64,000 nt of DNA from Endothia cerciana (Eukaryota; Ascomycota; Sordariomycetes; Diaporthales; Cryphonectriaceae). Numbering within the stretch: the stretch's first letter is position 1; the number at the start of each line of letters is the position of its first letter. Of the stretch, positions 32,701-45,896 are shown in pieces. Below the pieces are notes generated by a model. It did not search any database and was not told the origin of the DNA. It saw only the letters and a program-made list of their open reading frames with translations. Location of the stretch: positions 124,001 to 188,000 of the forward strand of contig JALRMH010000020.1 of NCBI GenBank assembly GCA_026119935.1, given 5' to 3'. Position numbers and translations under genes: made by a program.

Positions 32701-35700
32701 GGAGTAGGTGAACTCGTATTCTGTCCCGCTGAAGACCATGACACCGTTTGTCACGCGGCCGTACTTGTCGTAGTAGCACCGTTTGAATTTGTCGCCGTCG
32801 ACGACCTCTTTATAGGACGGCCATCGGCTGCGAGATCTTTCCGCAAAGAAGTATGTCGAGTATACAAATGGGCTGGCCTTCTTGTCCTTGCTCGTCGACT
32901 TGTCCTGGCGACTCAAGAGGCGGTAGAAATCACCATACACAGCTGTAGATACGGGCTCCACGTCTGTTGGGCGAGTCGAGAGTGCCCTGTCGAAGATCTC
33001 GAGGGTGGCCGAGTTTTGGTCGTTGCGCGTGGCGAAACCGGTGATGATCTTCCTCGGCTGCTCGACGATGACCCGATCCTTGACCAGTGTCCTCGAGGCG
33101 CCCTTTTTGGCCAGGCGAGAGATACGTACGAGGTTCTTGCGGTGGTAAATGAGGAGGACGTAAACCCAGATGTTCTTGAGGAACCAGCAGATTCGCCAGA
33201 ATGACAAGATGACCCATAGAATCGGGCCACGGGCGTACCAGTAGCGGACATTATACCAAAGCTCTCGCTCGACATCCGAGCCGGCGCCGGTGATGATGCC
33301 CACCCACTTGGTGAAGTTGGACGGGATGGATGCAATGCCGGACACTAGGCCCTGGAAGAAGCCGTACTGCCTGGGTCCGATGTGCACCGGTGAGCAGTGC
33401 AGCTCCGACTTGGCCAGAGGTGCTGTACCGGTCTCGAGCGAGTACTCGGCGTTGATGTGCTCACGCTCCTGCGTCTTCTCGTAGATGCCCAGTGCAATCT
33501 CCAGGTGGAAGTCAGAGGTCTGCAGGTCGATCGACTGCATAGCAATCCACTCATGAAGGTCGCGAGAGACAGTCACGGGATCGCCAAGAATGCGACACAT
33601 AATGACCTGACGGACGTAAGGAGGAAGGTCGATCCACGTAGTATCGACGTGGACACCCAAACACAGGTGCTTCATGACCTTGAGGTTAGTCTTCCGCTGG
33701 ATGTCCATGAGCGTAGGCAGGTCGGATGTGGATAGCTCAAAGTCTATGCGGCGGGACATTTGCTCCGTCTCATGCAGGAAGTGCTCAGCCTGGATGGCAC
33801 GTGTTCGGTCCATGTGGAAGATCGCACGAGCGACGTGGAAGAGGATAGCCTCAGTCGCGAAATACGCCAAGAGGGGTTGCCATGTCGGGACATCGATCTC
33901 GTCTTCCAGCAGGTAGCCGGTCGAGATCTCGAGGATGCTCCCGTCGTACCTGCTGAACGACATGGAGCTGCCAAAGCCCCTGTCAATGAAGGCTGTGCGG
34001 GTGCTGAGGTTCAGCTCGATCCGGCCAGCCTTCCACATCTCCAGAGCCACCCTCAGCACATCCTCTGACCACGCTGCATTCTGAGCGTGTTGATTTGGTT
34101 GGGAGATGCTCAGGCGCAGTAGCTCGGCAATCCTCTCGCATATAAGCGAGTGCGAAGCGGCAGAGACCTTGTTGCCAGGCAGGTTCTGCCACGTGACAAC
34201 CTCTGGGGTCTCGGACACAGCCATGCTAGGGTTTGACAGTCTTGGCTGTGTCCAGCAGGTCGCGACACCGGCACCTGACTGGGATCTGCGCTTAGGCTCC
34301 TGGGTGTGCAGGTCCTTCCAGACGAAGAAGGTCGTCAGGGCTGCTGCCAACAGAGAAGCAGTATTCAGAGCAATGACGTCGGTAAAGAAGGGCTCATGGT
34401 TGCCGTAGACACCGTGGATAGTGCAGCCGACAACAAAGCCTACAGCGGCGCTGAAAAGAATGGATGCAGTGTGGTAGCTGACATCTGTCGTAAAACACCG
34501 ATTGAACTGGAAGATCATGACGCCCGTGTATGCAATGCAGTAGGTGTAGAAGAGGATCACGACCTCGGCGGTCTTGACGAAAACCCAGAGGAGGATGCAA
34601 GAGATGCCAAACCAGAAGAACAGGCGCTGGAAGAGCTCAAACAGAGCGCCCAGGTATTTCTTCCGCCGGCGGCTCTCCCAGCTCTTCTCGACATTCTCCG
34701 CGTGGTCGAGGCTCACCAGCTTCTCGTCAGACAGAGCGTAGTTGCCAGACCAGTATTTCTGCAGTGTTCCGTCCAGCGTCATGACGGACGCGCAGAAGTA
34801 TAGGATCGCGAAACAGATACCATACCGTGCTGTGGCGTCGATGAAGACGCTGATGGGCGCGTACTCGGCACTCATGACGATGCTGACCCATCGGTCCATC
34901 AGAGCGACCAGAAAGAGACCAACGCTGACGCCGATGTCGAACCTGGCGTAACGGAATAGGATGAAGATGTTGTGCTCCTTCAGGCCCTGAACCATCTGCT
35001 CCTGCGTCTTGAGAGCCTGGTTCACCTGCCCAAACCAAGCTGGAGTCAAGGTGTCCGCGCGTGGCCTGGCAGGGTCATCCTTCCTGAGCAACCAGTCCAG
35101 GTACGGCATGCCCTTGGCGACGCGTGCGACGACAGGGTCGGCGTGCGAGGTGGCACCGAAGCCGTAGACGCCGTGGCTGTGTGCCTCGACCTGTTTGCGA
35201 AATGCCAACAGACCCATTTTCCTCTTGACCTCAGGTGTGACGTTCTCCTCAACCGTCTTGACTCTTGCCGTGCCCTTGTTTTCGGTGTCGGAGGCGGTGT
35301 CCGAGATTGTTTGGGTGGCCTCGGCTTCCAGCTTGGCGTTGTACCAGCTCAAGATGTCCTTTTCCGTCACACGAGGGATCCTGTCCATCCAGGTTGACCA
35401 CTCGTGGCAGAGGCTGCGGTACTGGATAAGAATGAGGACCAGAAACCCGTACGCCACAGGCAGGTAGATCTGCAAATCGTGGCCAGGTGAGAAGGTAGAA
35501 ATTAGAGGCGATAGAAAGAACGTGGGAATTGTCCGCCACAGAACGGTGCGGCCGGAGGTAAGGGGGCTCCCTCGTTGATGCATTGTTGCCATAACGCCTG
35601 AACAAGTATTAGCGAACAAGTCGATTGCTTGAGGACAGCAGCAACACTCTTACCAAGAATATTCAGATACATGGCAATGGCCACAAGGTAGAGGAAAAAT

Positions 35701-38700
35701 ACAATGCCGGACGAAACATTGTCCTTGACAGTGAAGAGGATGAAACCAACTATGCCAACAAGGACGGTGATAACAAAACCGCCAGACAGACGCTGAACGT
35801 GGAAATAGATCATGTTGTCATATGCATACTGTCGTCGCGTTAGTAGATGCTCCCACCTCTCCTCCCCCTTCCGACATCGCGGCCGGAGGGTTCACTCACG
35901 TTGCAGATGTAGTAATTGCCAATGCTGCCAACCCAACCAGTGACGCCGGCGGAGATAAGGAGCGACATGAGAAGCGCGTAGCACGCAGCAGTGAGGTAGT
36001 CGTTGCCCAACCATGCAGTCATGAACAAGCCCCTGCCGAGAAATGTCAAGAGCAAGATGTCAATGATAGCAGGGAGACAGAAGATCGACAGTGCGCCGAA
36101 GTCGGCGAACTTCTTGCGGATGTTGAGCACCGTCTTGGAGATGTCGAAACCCTTCCTCGACGGACCATCGGGGTCCATCTCCTCGTCTGCACCAGCACCA
36201 GGCTCCGGCTTCGCGAATACCGTCATGATCTTCTTGTCTTTGAAACCTGGGGGAGGGGGGTGATCCTCGAGGAACTCGCGGTAGCGGTCATAGATGATCT
36301 CGCCCAGATCTCGGGGCAGCATGCCAAAATAAGCCTCACACTGAGATCCCAGAGCCCAGAGCTCGGAGAAGACCGCAGCCTGGTCGCGCTGAGACAAGAA
36401 AAAGGGGCAGCGATCTGTGGTTTCGATGTAGACATCTTCGAAGGCGCCTTTGCGCAGAGCAGAGAAGAAGATCAAGGCAAAAAGGTCGGCGTTGACGTCG
36501 ATGTATTCGCATTCGGCCCCAGAGTTCCATGGGTCGTATGCATGCAGGAGGGAATCGGTGAGGGTATTGAGCTTGTCGCGGTCTGCGGAGAACAGTGCAT
36601 CGACAACGATTCTATCCACCAGGTGGTATAGATGGAGCAAATTCGTCACCGAGGGAAGTTTATGAGCCCCCAGGCGCACAAAATCTTGCAACCGCCGCCG
36701 GAGAAGAGATTCCATGTCCTGCGAGCCGCCGAGGAAGCCAAATGACGCAGCATGGTTCCAGGACTGCAGTGAGGTCTGGTCGATGAGGACCGAACGGCAC
36801 CGCTCCTCGATCCCGTACTTGAAGTGGTGGTCCAGGTTCGATACCTTGATCTGTTGCAAAAGGAACAGCGTCTCTGCCGGGGTGGCATTGTCAACCTGGT
36901 GGCGAATGCTCGAGGGTAGTGAGATATCTTCTGAAGGGCTTAGAACCCGCTCGAATCGCAACTCCTCCTCGTACCGCTCAACGCGGGGAACGTCATGGTG
37001 CGCGAACCACGTGTGCAAGACGGTGTGCAGATCGCTCGGGGACCGTCGCGAGATGAACATGTCGATCTCGCTTATAGTCGAGTCGCGATGCAGCAGGTCC
37101 TTTGAGACCGTGTGCGTAGCAGAGACACCCCAGAATTCCGCAGCATTGTCGGGAAGCGTGAAGCCACTGCCAAGGCCCTTATATATGAAAACCTTCTGGG
37201 TCTTGAGGCCCGCCACTAGGGACTGCACGAGCGTGTAATACTGGGAGGTCTGGGGGTACTGCTTGTAGGCCTCGATGAGCTTGGTCATCTCGGCTTCGGA
37301 AACACGCTGCAGCATCTTCAGGGTCCTGAGGTGTATCTGCGTATCCAAGATGGCATCGTGTTGAGCTTCTGTGGGCTCGCTGAGGAGTGGCACGCAGCCG
37401 GAGGGTGATATCTGCTCCCCCTGCGATGTGCGCTCCCAGAGGTCCTCCCTCGTCGGAGCATACGGCACATAGTCTGGTGGGGTGATCTTGATGGGCCGTT
37501 CCGATCGCAGGTTCTGCAAATCTTCGGGGAGGGGCAACGGCCTCAAGAGCTCATCGATGTCGGGCATGATCTGCTGAAGCTCGCCGAATGGCAAGCTGGC
37601 CACCTTCTCGGCGGAGCCACGCCGCCCATTGCCGACATGCGTGGTCCTCTTCTGCTGCATCCAGGAGCTCTGCAGCTCTGACATCTCAGGCCTTCTCAGA
37701 TATTCGAAGGCGCTGAGGCTGAGCGGTAGCTTGGTCGGCACGCCGTTGGGCCCGGTCGGAGACATGGCTCGGCCGTGTTCAAGGGCGGCGGCGAAATGAT
37801 CGGCCAGCTTCTGCGATCTCCGGACCACAGCTGCCGAGGGTCGAGCATGCCAACGATCGTGGAAGCCAACGAAGAAAGTCGGCCTCTCTAGCCGCTGGTC
37901 TGCGCATTTGGCCATGACATCTCGCAGGGCTATAGAGCGGAAATAGTCCCTCCTCGTTCCGTCCTCAAGGATGCACGCATTCTCCACGATGATGCCGGAG
38001 AGAAGTTTCAAGTTGACCACCCCAAGCACCCTGCAGTCATGGTGGCACTTCAGGACAACCGGAACCTGGAGCTCGCAGAGTCCGATGAGAATCTGCGGGA
38101 TGAAGGTTAGGGCTGGTTCGGGGACCAAGCCGACGTCCAGGGCCAGGCCAACGACGGCATTGTCGCTGTAGACATTGAAGAGATAGTCGATAGTAGTCGA
38201 GAGGGAGAAGTCAGGCATGGAGCCGATCCCCAAGTCCTGGCCGTCGACTAGTCCAAGTACAGGGGTTGATGGAGGCACGCCAGCAATGGTGCTCGAGGTC
38301 TCCGAAAACGACCCCTGGTCGGTGTCATCGATGGCGGCAGCAGCAGTCAAGAATGGCAAGGCGACGATCAGCAGGTCGTGCTCGGCGCTGAGCTTCCCAA
38401 AATTTGGCACAGGGCTGTCCTTCCCGAAGACGCAAAAGGACTTCACCGTGGATAGATCCACGCAGGGCGATGGCTCCATGCGCTTTGCTCGCTCGAATGG
38501 CCCGCCCTTGTTCCGGCTGTGTGCATGTTAGCGGAGAGTCTGCATTTCCTGTCCCGTTTATAAACGTCACAAACGAACCTTTTCCTCCTTTTCCTCCATG
38601 ATCTGAAGGCCCAGATTGACTTCTCGCCTATGGTTAGGACGGTCGGAACCCCCACCGCAATGATGGCGATGATGAAAGTGATCCACTGATATGAATACTG

Positions 38701-38814
38701 GAGGCGCTCATCGCTTGGCAGGATTGAGTTGCAGTAAATCTTCCATTGGGTGCCATTACCGCAGGCTTCAGCGGATGTGTTGCCTGACAGGAGAGGCTGG
38801 AAGAAGGATGCCAT
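29782..38814 (-). CDS. gt4c: Giant multi-spanning membrane glycosyltransferase with GT4 domain (GAG synthase type)
   Basis: Four exons, high to low: 38814-38579, 38516-35900, 35828-35654 and 35597-29782. The last is one open exon of 5.8 kb; total 2947 residues. Introns are 62, 71 and 56 nt and frame is kept throughout. Layout: one N-terminal membrane segment (about residues 43-63); a large soluble region (about 80-870) including IGLCELQVPVVLKCHHDC that I could not assign; several membrane segments near 890-1000 and 1180-1400; a beta-rich region near 1880-2100; and a C-terminal GT4 glycosyltransferase (about 2480-2800) with PTVIMLSNVQFIKDVRTA and the E-x7-E motif in SLSEGLPLAIAEAALAG. This size and architecture match the Gt4C/Gtb3 protein of the Aspergillus galactosaminogalactan locus, thought to polymerise UDP-Gal/UDP-GalNAc and export the chain at the plasma membrane. 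The four other pathway genes follow downstream, supporting the assignment. Confidence 0.85.
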
Positions 38815-41800
38815 GGTGGTGCTGCTGGACTGGCAGTTATGGAGAGAGGTAAGGGACGCCGCAGTGCAGCGCTGGGCGGTGCGCACACCCGACGGACCGG
38901 CACAGCAGAGTGGCTCAAGACAGGACAGGCGAGTGAGACATCAACGACGGAGGTGAAGAGGATGAAAGGGCCTCTCCTGGAGTACTAGAACATCGCTGCA
39001 GACGTCTACCAGTGTTGGATAGCAGGACCGACTGGGGGTGGGGTTGGGGGTTCTAGTCTACCTCTCTTCTTTGTTCGGGTGGTGAAAATGGAATAGGCGG
39101 TTCGAGGAGCGAGGGCGGGGAGGCGGCCTAGACCGAAAGAGAGACAGCTTCCAGATAAGGAGCCGGAAATAGGAAAGAAAGAAGACGCAAACGGTTTCGC
39201 CGTAATGTGGGAGGGGATATTAATCCAGTCGCCCGCTCTCTCCATCAGGCGGCAGAGGCGAAAAGGGGACCAGGACAAGACCAGAATAGGGCAACGCAGC
39301 AGTGCAGACAGACGAAGGTGAGACCCGGACGGCCATGCTAAACTATTTCGAAACACGGGCCTACTCAGTACTAGCAGCACCTGGGCAAGATTTGTTTTCC
39401 CGCTCGCTCACCAGTCTGGGGATCAGCCTGCGGTGTGTGGACCGGTGTCGTGCTTTGGTAGATCCAGCAAGCTGGGCCCTGGGACGCCACGACCTCCGCC
39501 CGCCGTACGGAGCACATGGGGCTGACACTCGCACCCACTTGGGGTGCCCGGCTCTGTCATAGTCAAGGTGTAATGTCCGCAAGTGTCAGGGGCCACGAGG
39601 ACCCAGGTACGAGCCGCCGCCCAGGGTCCGACCCAGTAGCGCACCGAGGATGCCAGGCCAGCGTTGGCGCGGCTCACAACCACATGTCGTGTTCTGGGCA
39701 ACATGAGGAGGCGATGGTCGAAAGAGAGAGAGAGGAGGAGAAGAAGAAGACAACTCTCTCGTGATCAACATGCCAAGTATGCGGGGCAGGCCGGCACCAA
39801 GGTCAGATCGTCGGCGAGAATCACGCAACGCAAAGGAATCACGACATGGGAGGTGCAGCATTGGCGCGGGCTGCAGCTTCTGCCTCACCGAAGCGCGTGC
39901 ACACACAGCTGGGCGCCTCGGAGAGCTGACGACCGTCTCTGGATGGGGCGTCGATGTCGAGGCAGGACGTGCACCTCACAGCCAGGTGGCATCATCCGGC
40001 ACACAACCTTCGTCCTGCATCCCGTAAGAAACGGTAGAGCTAGGCTGGGCCTGTCGCAGGTGGACGAGAAAAAGGCCGAAGGGTTGCTTCCGAGGAGGTC
40101 GGCGGGGGGGACGGCTGAGGACGGGAGCCATCGAGAGAAGTGTCAGTCCCAGCCTTCCACAGCGGGCAGCGATTGGCGTCGGCGTCGGATGGCGCCAGAC
40201 CGAGACAGGCGACTTGAGCTCCCGGGTCTATGGTAGCATCAAGGTCGCCGGTGACAGACCTGCAGATACCGGTGGGCCAATACAGGGCCTGGATGTGCAC
40301 AGCTGGCAGGCCCCCCGCCCCCCGCCCCCCGACGCGCAGGCTCCCAACGAGGGTGCCCGGCGTGCCCATGGGTCTTCATCACGAGGTGCCGTTGGCGCGG
40401 TGGCACAGGACATACTCGATGCGCCAGCCAGCGCAGCGATAAATAGAATGCATGCCACAGCAGCACCCATTAGCCCCCCGGACGCCAGGTCGCCGAGCCA
40501 CCGACGGCATCAGGGAGCACAAGGGATCTACCGTGCAGCAGGATGCAGTGCAATGTGTGCGTACTAGGACCCTAACGTTGCACCCGTTGCCACTCCGGCG
40601 GAACTTGGTCGACGGCGAGCGAGGTGAAGGTGATGGTGATGGTGTCACTGCGTTGGGACCCTTCGACGAAGGGTCGAGAGGACGAGAGAACGCGAGTGCG
40701 CAGCGCTTGCCTGGGCGTCCCTGCCTGGCCCCTCCGTAGCTCGTCTTCCTCGCCAATCCTGCCTGGCCCATCGAGGTGCGATCAGACGCAGAACCAGGGC
40801 CGAGCAGGAACTGCACCAACCAGCCGGTACAGCACAGAGTACCTTGGTACATGATGCTATGTATGTGGCTGCGTGGAGTTTCTGGACGTCGAAATTTGGA
40901 TATGACTGCCGAGGTGAAGGGGGGGGGCAGAGGTACGTACATAGTAGGTACGTACCGTACATAGTAGGTACCTGGCTAAACCGAGCCTCCGAGGGCTGGC
41001 ACTCGGTGATCTGGGGGTCACTGTGGCTTTGAGCCAGGGGTCTGACCTGGTACCATGGTACCTGATGCCTGATGTGATCCTGGCCTACTCGCTTAGTCGC
41101 ATATGATAAAGATGCAACTACCGGTGGGGCTTTGTGATGCCCCACACCTTGTCAGAAGTCTACGGAACCCTGCTCGCGCCCTCATCCTTGTTTGTGCTCG
41201 ATCCCCAGTCAGCCCCGGGGGGGGGGGGGCCATGGGGTAGGGTGTGCTCTACCGGATCGGGCCCACTCAGCGCCGACTTCATCCTCACCACCTTTCCTGT
41301 ACTGCTGCGTCTTCATACGTATTTGCCTACAGCTTACAGGCCAGCAGACTACTCCTGGTCAGGACCAATCTGATAATCACATCACCATGACGCCTGCCCG
41401 GTACTCTCCTTCTCTCATTTCCTTGTTATGTCCCGTTATTCTTTCTGGTGCTGCCCTTCGTCCTCATCAGCACTATCATCGTCAGCCTCATCATCATCGT
41501 TCATTGCACTGGGAAAACAACCAACGTGAGAGGCAAGCCATTGCTTTAGCCCTCCTCGCTCGTCATCCACACTCACTTGCCCCTCGGCACGCCACCGTCT
41601 TCTCGTCGCGCCGCCTGGCCCTCCCTCCACCACGGGTGGATACGCTAACGATGAACTCATCGGGAAATCCGACATGTTGGCATCTTGTCGCTCGGAGATC
41701 ACAACGCCACTCAGCAGGAGAGACCCTGGGCCTCAAGCGGCTGGTGCTGTGTAGTCGATCATCCGGTCACTCCTAACCAAGCCATTGTGTGGTGTGCCGC

Positions 41801-44246
41801 GTGGGAATCAGGTAGTAAGGTGATACATGACAAGTGCCGCACAGTGATCCCCCCCCCCCCGGTCGATCGGCGACGACAAGTGGTCTGCGAGGCCCGGACA
41901 GTTCCAGCAAGCTGTTGCCAGCACCCTTCCAGAACTTCCAGAAGGACAGACGGCCTGGTGTATTTTTGGCTCAGTTCCGCCGCCTCAGGCGTGTCAGCAC
42001 GGGATGAGAGTGTGAGACAAAGAGGCGCTGGAGAAGCCGCTGTGGTCGGACCGGGCCTCGTGTTCTCCCGGTCCAACACGTGTTGCGGTTGATGCGATGG
42101 CGAGAGCCGGCCCCGCCATATTATCGCAGGATGTGGCAGGCCCGCCGCAGCGGTGAAGCTTTCAGGCGGAGACCCGATGCTGCATACTATTGACCTTGGC
42201 AACGCATATTCCAGCTCCTCGGGTGCGCGCTGCTATGACCAGATGAGTGAGCTCGCCGAAGGGCATACAGACTGCGTACCAGTAGTATGGTACTATGTTT
42301 CTCCGGCAGTCCCTTCACAGCCTGACCTGACAGGATCACATCCATGAGGAACCCTGAACGACATGAGGCTTCGAATCAACGAACAACAAGGAACCTACCA
42401 TAGTACACGCTGGCACGGTGGACCGTGCTCCGGCCCCAGGGCCTCTTGGCGGGACCCGAAACAACCGGCCATCTTCGTCGATCTTAGATAAGTGCGCCCT
42501 GCTCATATTGGAAGCAGAGGATTCCCCGCCTCGAATCCAAGCCCTTCCCGCAACTAACAGGATTGGACCGAGATACCCCTGACTGAAGAGGTGACATCGG
42601 CTGAGGTGACCAACTCCAGGCTCTACCTTGCTCTCTTCCATCCCCATTGTCTTCTTGCCGCCGATCCCCAGCACAGCCTCCTCATCCCGTCCATCCGGGG
42701 AGCTCAAGTGAGATCTTCAACTCCTCAGCTGTTCGGGCCAGGGTCCTCTTGACCACCGCCCAGGCACCGCCATTGTCACTAGTGATGCGCGAGATCACCT
42801 CTGCATGTACCGGCCAGGTCACCCATGTGCCCTGCCGCCGGCATCGAACGAAACACCGCATCTGTAACGTCGTATTTCCAGATCACGCATCATGCTTCCT
42901 TGGCTCGCACGGCCCCGAGCATTGAGGTGTGTTCCTTTTGTGGGTATTCCTCGGACAAGGTTCAGCCTTGGCCAGGGCGGACCCCACGACGACCTCCTGT
43001 CCAGATGCGGCTCCCATGCAGTGCATGTTCCTTCTCTATACGCCGGTTGGCTTTGCTTCATCCGCCATATCGGGCCCGCAGCCTAAGTGGCTTGCACTGG
43101 ACTTCCAAACACGGCCAGTACCTCGACAGGTGGCGTCTGGGCCCTCCGTGCACTCATTTACTGGCTGTAATAGCTCCTCGAGCGGTCAAACTTTACATGT
43201 TCATTTTTTTTTTTTTTTTTAAACAGCATCCCCGTCTAGTGCCCTCTCCCCATCACGAGTTTTCACATAGACCAGTGCCCACGGAGTCTCCTCAGGAAGT
43301 GCATGTGCCACGTCTTCTAGCTTCTTGGCGTCAACAGTCCAGACTGACGTAGCAATGCCCGAGGCCTCTCGTACTTACAGATCCAGACGACATCGTAAAC
43401 AGGACGCTGGTTCGACTCGGAGAGACCAGGGCGCTGGGGGGTGCGGGCGCACGATGGGGCAGCCGTTACTCAAGCTACCCCTGGTGACTGGGACCATGCG
43501 CACGACACGGCCGGCTGGGGAAGTTCATTTTCGAGGGGCGAGCCATTCTTGCACTTCTCTCCTACATGGAAACCTATTCCTGAGGGCCGAGAAGACCGCT
43601 CCGCCTGGGCGTGCCCCGAGGGCTGACCCAACCAGTCCAGCCCGAGTCTGGTCGAGGCGCCTACCAGTGGAGCCCGGTTTTTTTTTTTTTTTCCTCGCCT
43701 CTCTCTCTACTATGTATGGTACCTCCATGCTGTGTTCGTCTCGTTAAGGCACGTCATACGGTACCTTTGTTTCACCGGCTCACAGGCTCCTTTCACTATT
43801 CCTGGAATATTCACACTACGGGCAAGCCATGTGTTCTAGCCCGTGAGACATGCCTCGCTTCATCCCAAGGGCGCCAACCCCGGGCTCCACGATTAGCTGG
43901 CCGGCTTTCCTAGGGTATCATTCATTGACCTCTTCGCCCACGGACGGCTGAAATTGCTCCATCTTCATCGTGTCTTAGCCAATATATCGTCCGTCTAAAT
44001 GCGTCTGTGGTCCGACGACGATGCGTTCCTAGTGTCACGGCCTGCGGCTGCTGCCACCGAAACTATCGAATATTTTACTCTCTTTCCTAGCTGGTCATCC
44101 CGCATGGTGTCGACATAATCTCGACCTGCTTCCACGCTCGTTACAAAAGAGGCCCTCTGTTTTCCGTAATCTGCCCTTGAAACCTCCACTCACCTCCTCC
44201 GAGTTATCCGAACAGCAACCTCATTGCCCTGACAACACCCATAACC
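38815..44246. promoter_or_regulatory. 5.4-kb divergent intergenic region, gt4c / uge3
   Basis: No protein gene was recognised in this very long head-to-head spacer. It contains many GGTAC(C) sites, including a perfect 14-bp palindrome at 41049-41062 and a duplicated TACATAGTAGGTAC unit at about 40937-40970. There are poly-G (41217-41229), poly-C (41849-41860) and poly-T (about 43205-43220, 43679-43692) tracts. Such a long shared upstream region suggests heavy transcriptional control or unseen non-coding transcripts. Regulators known for this pathway in Aspergillus (StuA, MedA) were not matched to specific sites. Confidence 0.5.
41049..41062. repeat. Perfect palindrome GGTACCATGGTACC
   Basis: Fourteen-base perfect inverted repeat in the gt4c/uge3 spacer, close to several other GGTAC sites. 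It could be a dimeric factor site; function is not shown. Confidence 0.6.
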
Positions 44247-45826
44247 ATGGCGGAGCAGAAGCTGCACCTGTCCTTCGCGTCTGTGGCCACGATGGACGAC
44301 TACTCATCTTCACATACTTCCACAGGCATCTCTACGCCCTCAGAGACCTCGCCGGTCGCCAGTTCTCCACTCAGCACACCGGAGACCTCCGACCTCGAGG
44401 ATGCGCCACCCCTCACCGTTGCTGGCGGCCTCGGCCTCGGCTCTCATTCCACCACACATGACCCGACGTTCGTTCTCGTGATAGGAGGACTGGGCTTCAT
44501 CGGATCTCATACCGTGCTGGAACTCCTAAGAGCTGGTTACAATGGTATGTCTTCCCCCCCCCCCCCCACCCCCTCCCCGCCTTTTACTACCGGCGGTATG
44601 ACAGGCTGCGTGTCCCGGGGCCACACGGGCTAACAGTACCATCCAGTGATCGTGGTGGACAACCTCAGCAACAGCTATGAGAGTGTGCTGCACAACATCA
44701 AGCTCATCGTCGGGAAGGAGTGCAAGGAGAAGCAGACCCAGATGCCGCTCCTCCACTTCCACCGCTGTGATTATAGAAGCCGGTCCATGCGCTTCCTGCT
44801 GGAGAGCTACACCGACCTCGTCCCCGTATCAAGACCGTCAGCTCCGCCGTCACCGTCACAAGACGCGGACGAGACAGAAAGGAGGCAGATGACATACCAA
44901 TCCCGGATCACGGGGGTCATCCACTTCGCCGCCTACAAGTCCGTCTCAGAATCCATCGGCAAGCCCCTGGCATACTACAACAACAATGTCTGCGGCCTCG
45001 TCTCGCTCCTCGAGCTCCTCGACAAGTTCGCCATCCGCAACTTTATCTTCAGCAGCTCCGCGACCGTGTACGGCTCCAAGGCCAACGCGGGCCTGCCCCT
45101 CCGGGAGGAGGACCTCGTCCACTTCCCCGAGACCGTCCGCGACCCGGCGACCGGCGCGCCCGTGGACCTGACGCCCTCGGTGGCGGGCCTCACGTGCCCC
45201 TACGGGCGCACAAAGTACATGGCGGAGGCCATCCTCGCGGACCTGGCCGAGGCCGACGACCGCTGGCGCATCGTGGCGCTGCGCTACTTCAACCCGGTGG
45301 GCTGCGACCCGTCGGGCCTGCTGGGCGAGAGCCCGCGCAACGCCCCCACGAACCTGTACCCCGTCATCACGCAGGTGCTCACGGGCGACCGGCCCAGGCT
45401 CGACGTCTTCGGGTCCGACTGGGACACGCGCGACGGCAGCGCGGTGCGCGACTTCGTGCACGTCCTGGACGTCGCCAGGGGCCACATCGCGGCCCTGCGG
45501 CCGTGTCCTCCGGCGGCGGCGGCGGCGGCAGATGAGCAGCAGAGCCCTGAAACGCACGCCGGCGCCGGCGCCGCCCCCGCCCCCACAGGCTTCCGCGCCT
45601 ACAACCTCGGCAGCGGCAACGGCACGACGGTCATCGAGGCGGTGCGCTCGCTCGAGCACGCCGCGGGCAGGGCGATCCCGCTGAACCACCAGGGCAGGCG
45701 GGCGGGCGACGTCGGCACGTGCGTCGCGTCCAATGCGCGCGCGCGGGCGGAGCTGGGGTGGGCGCCGCGCGAGAGTATCACCCAGTGCGCCGCCGACCTG
45801 TGGAACTTCGTCAGCCGGGCCGTGGG

Positions 45827-45876
<50 letters not shown>

Positions 45877-45896
45877 CTGCCGCGTCGTCGTCGTGA
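44247..45896 (+). CDS. uge3: UDP-glucose / UDP-GlcNAc 4-epimerase
   Basis: Two exons, 44247-44544 and 44647-45896, give 515 residues. It is an extended short-chain dehydrogenase: the NAD-binding GGLGFIGSHT (residues 80-89), VVDNLSNSY, HFAAYKSVSES, the catalytic Ser of FSSSATVYG, and the YxxxK pair Tyr285/Lys289 in CPYGRTKYMAE. It interconverts UDP-Glc/UDP-Gal and, in the Uge3 subgroup, UDP-GlcNAc/UDP-GalNAc; the second activity is inferred from the cluster. Unusual features: a hydrophilic Ser/Thr-rich N-terminal extension of about 70 residues, an Ala/Gly/Pro-rich insertion before GFRAYNLGSGNG, and a C-terminal polyserine tail made by an AGC repeat. The ATG lies in a strong ACCATGGCG context. 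The intron holds a 14-nt C run. It is the precursor-supplying step of the cluster. Confidence 0.9.
45831..45873 (+). repeat. (AGC)n trinucleotide repeat coding polyserine
   Basis: About 14 uninterrupted AGC units at the 3' end of the epimerase gene encode the polyserine tail. Its length is likely to vary between strains. Confidence 0.92.

Noticed and set aside
35822..36631. 269-codon plus-strand frame within the giant glycosyltransferase
   Set aside because: Antisense shadow crossing a confirmed intron and exon of the glycosyltransferase.
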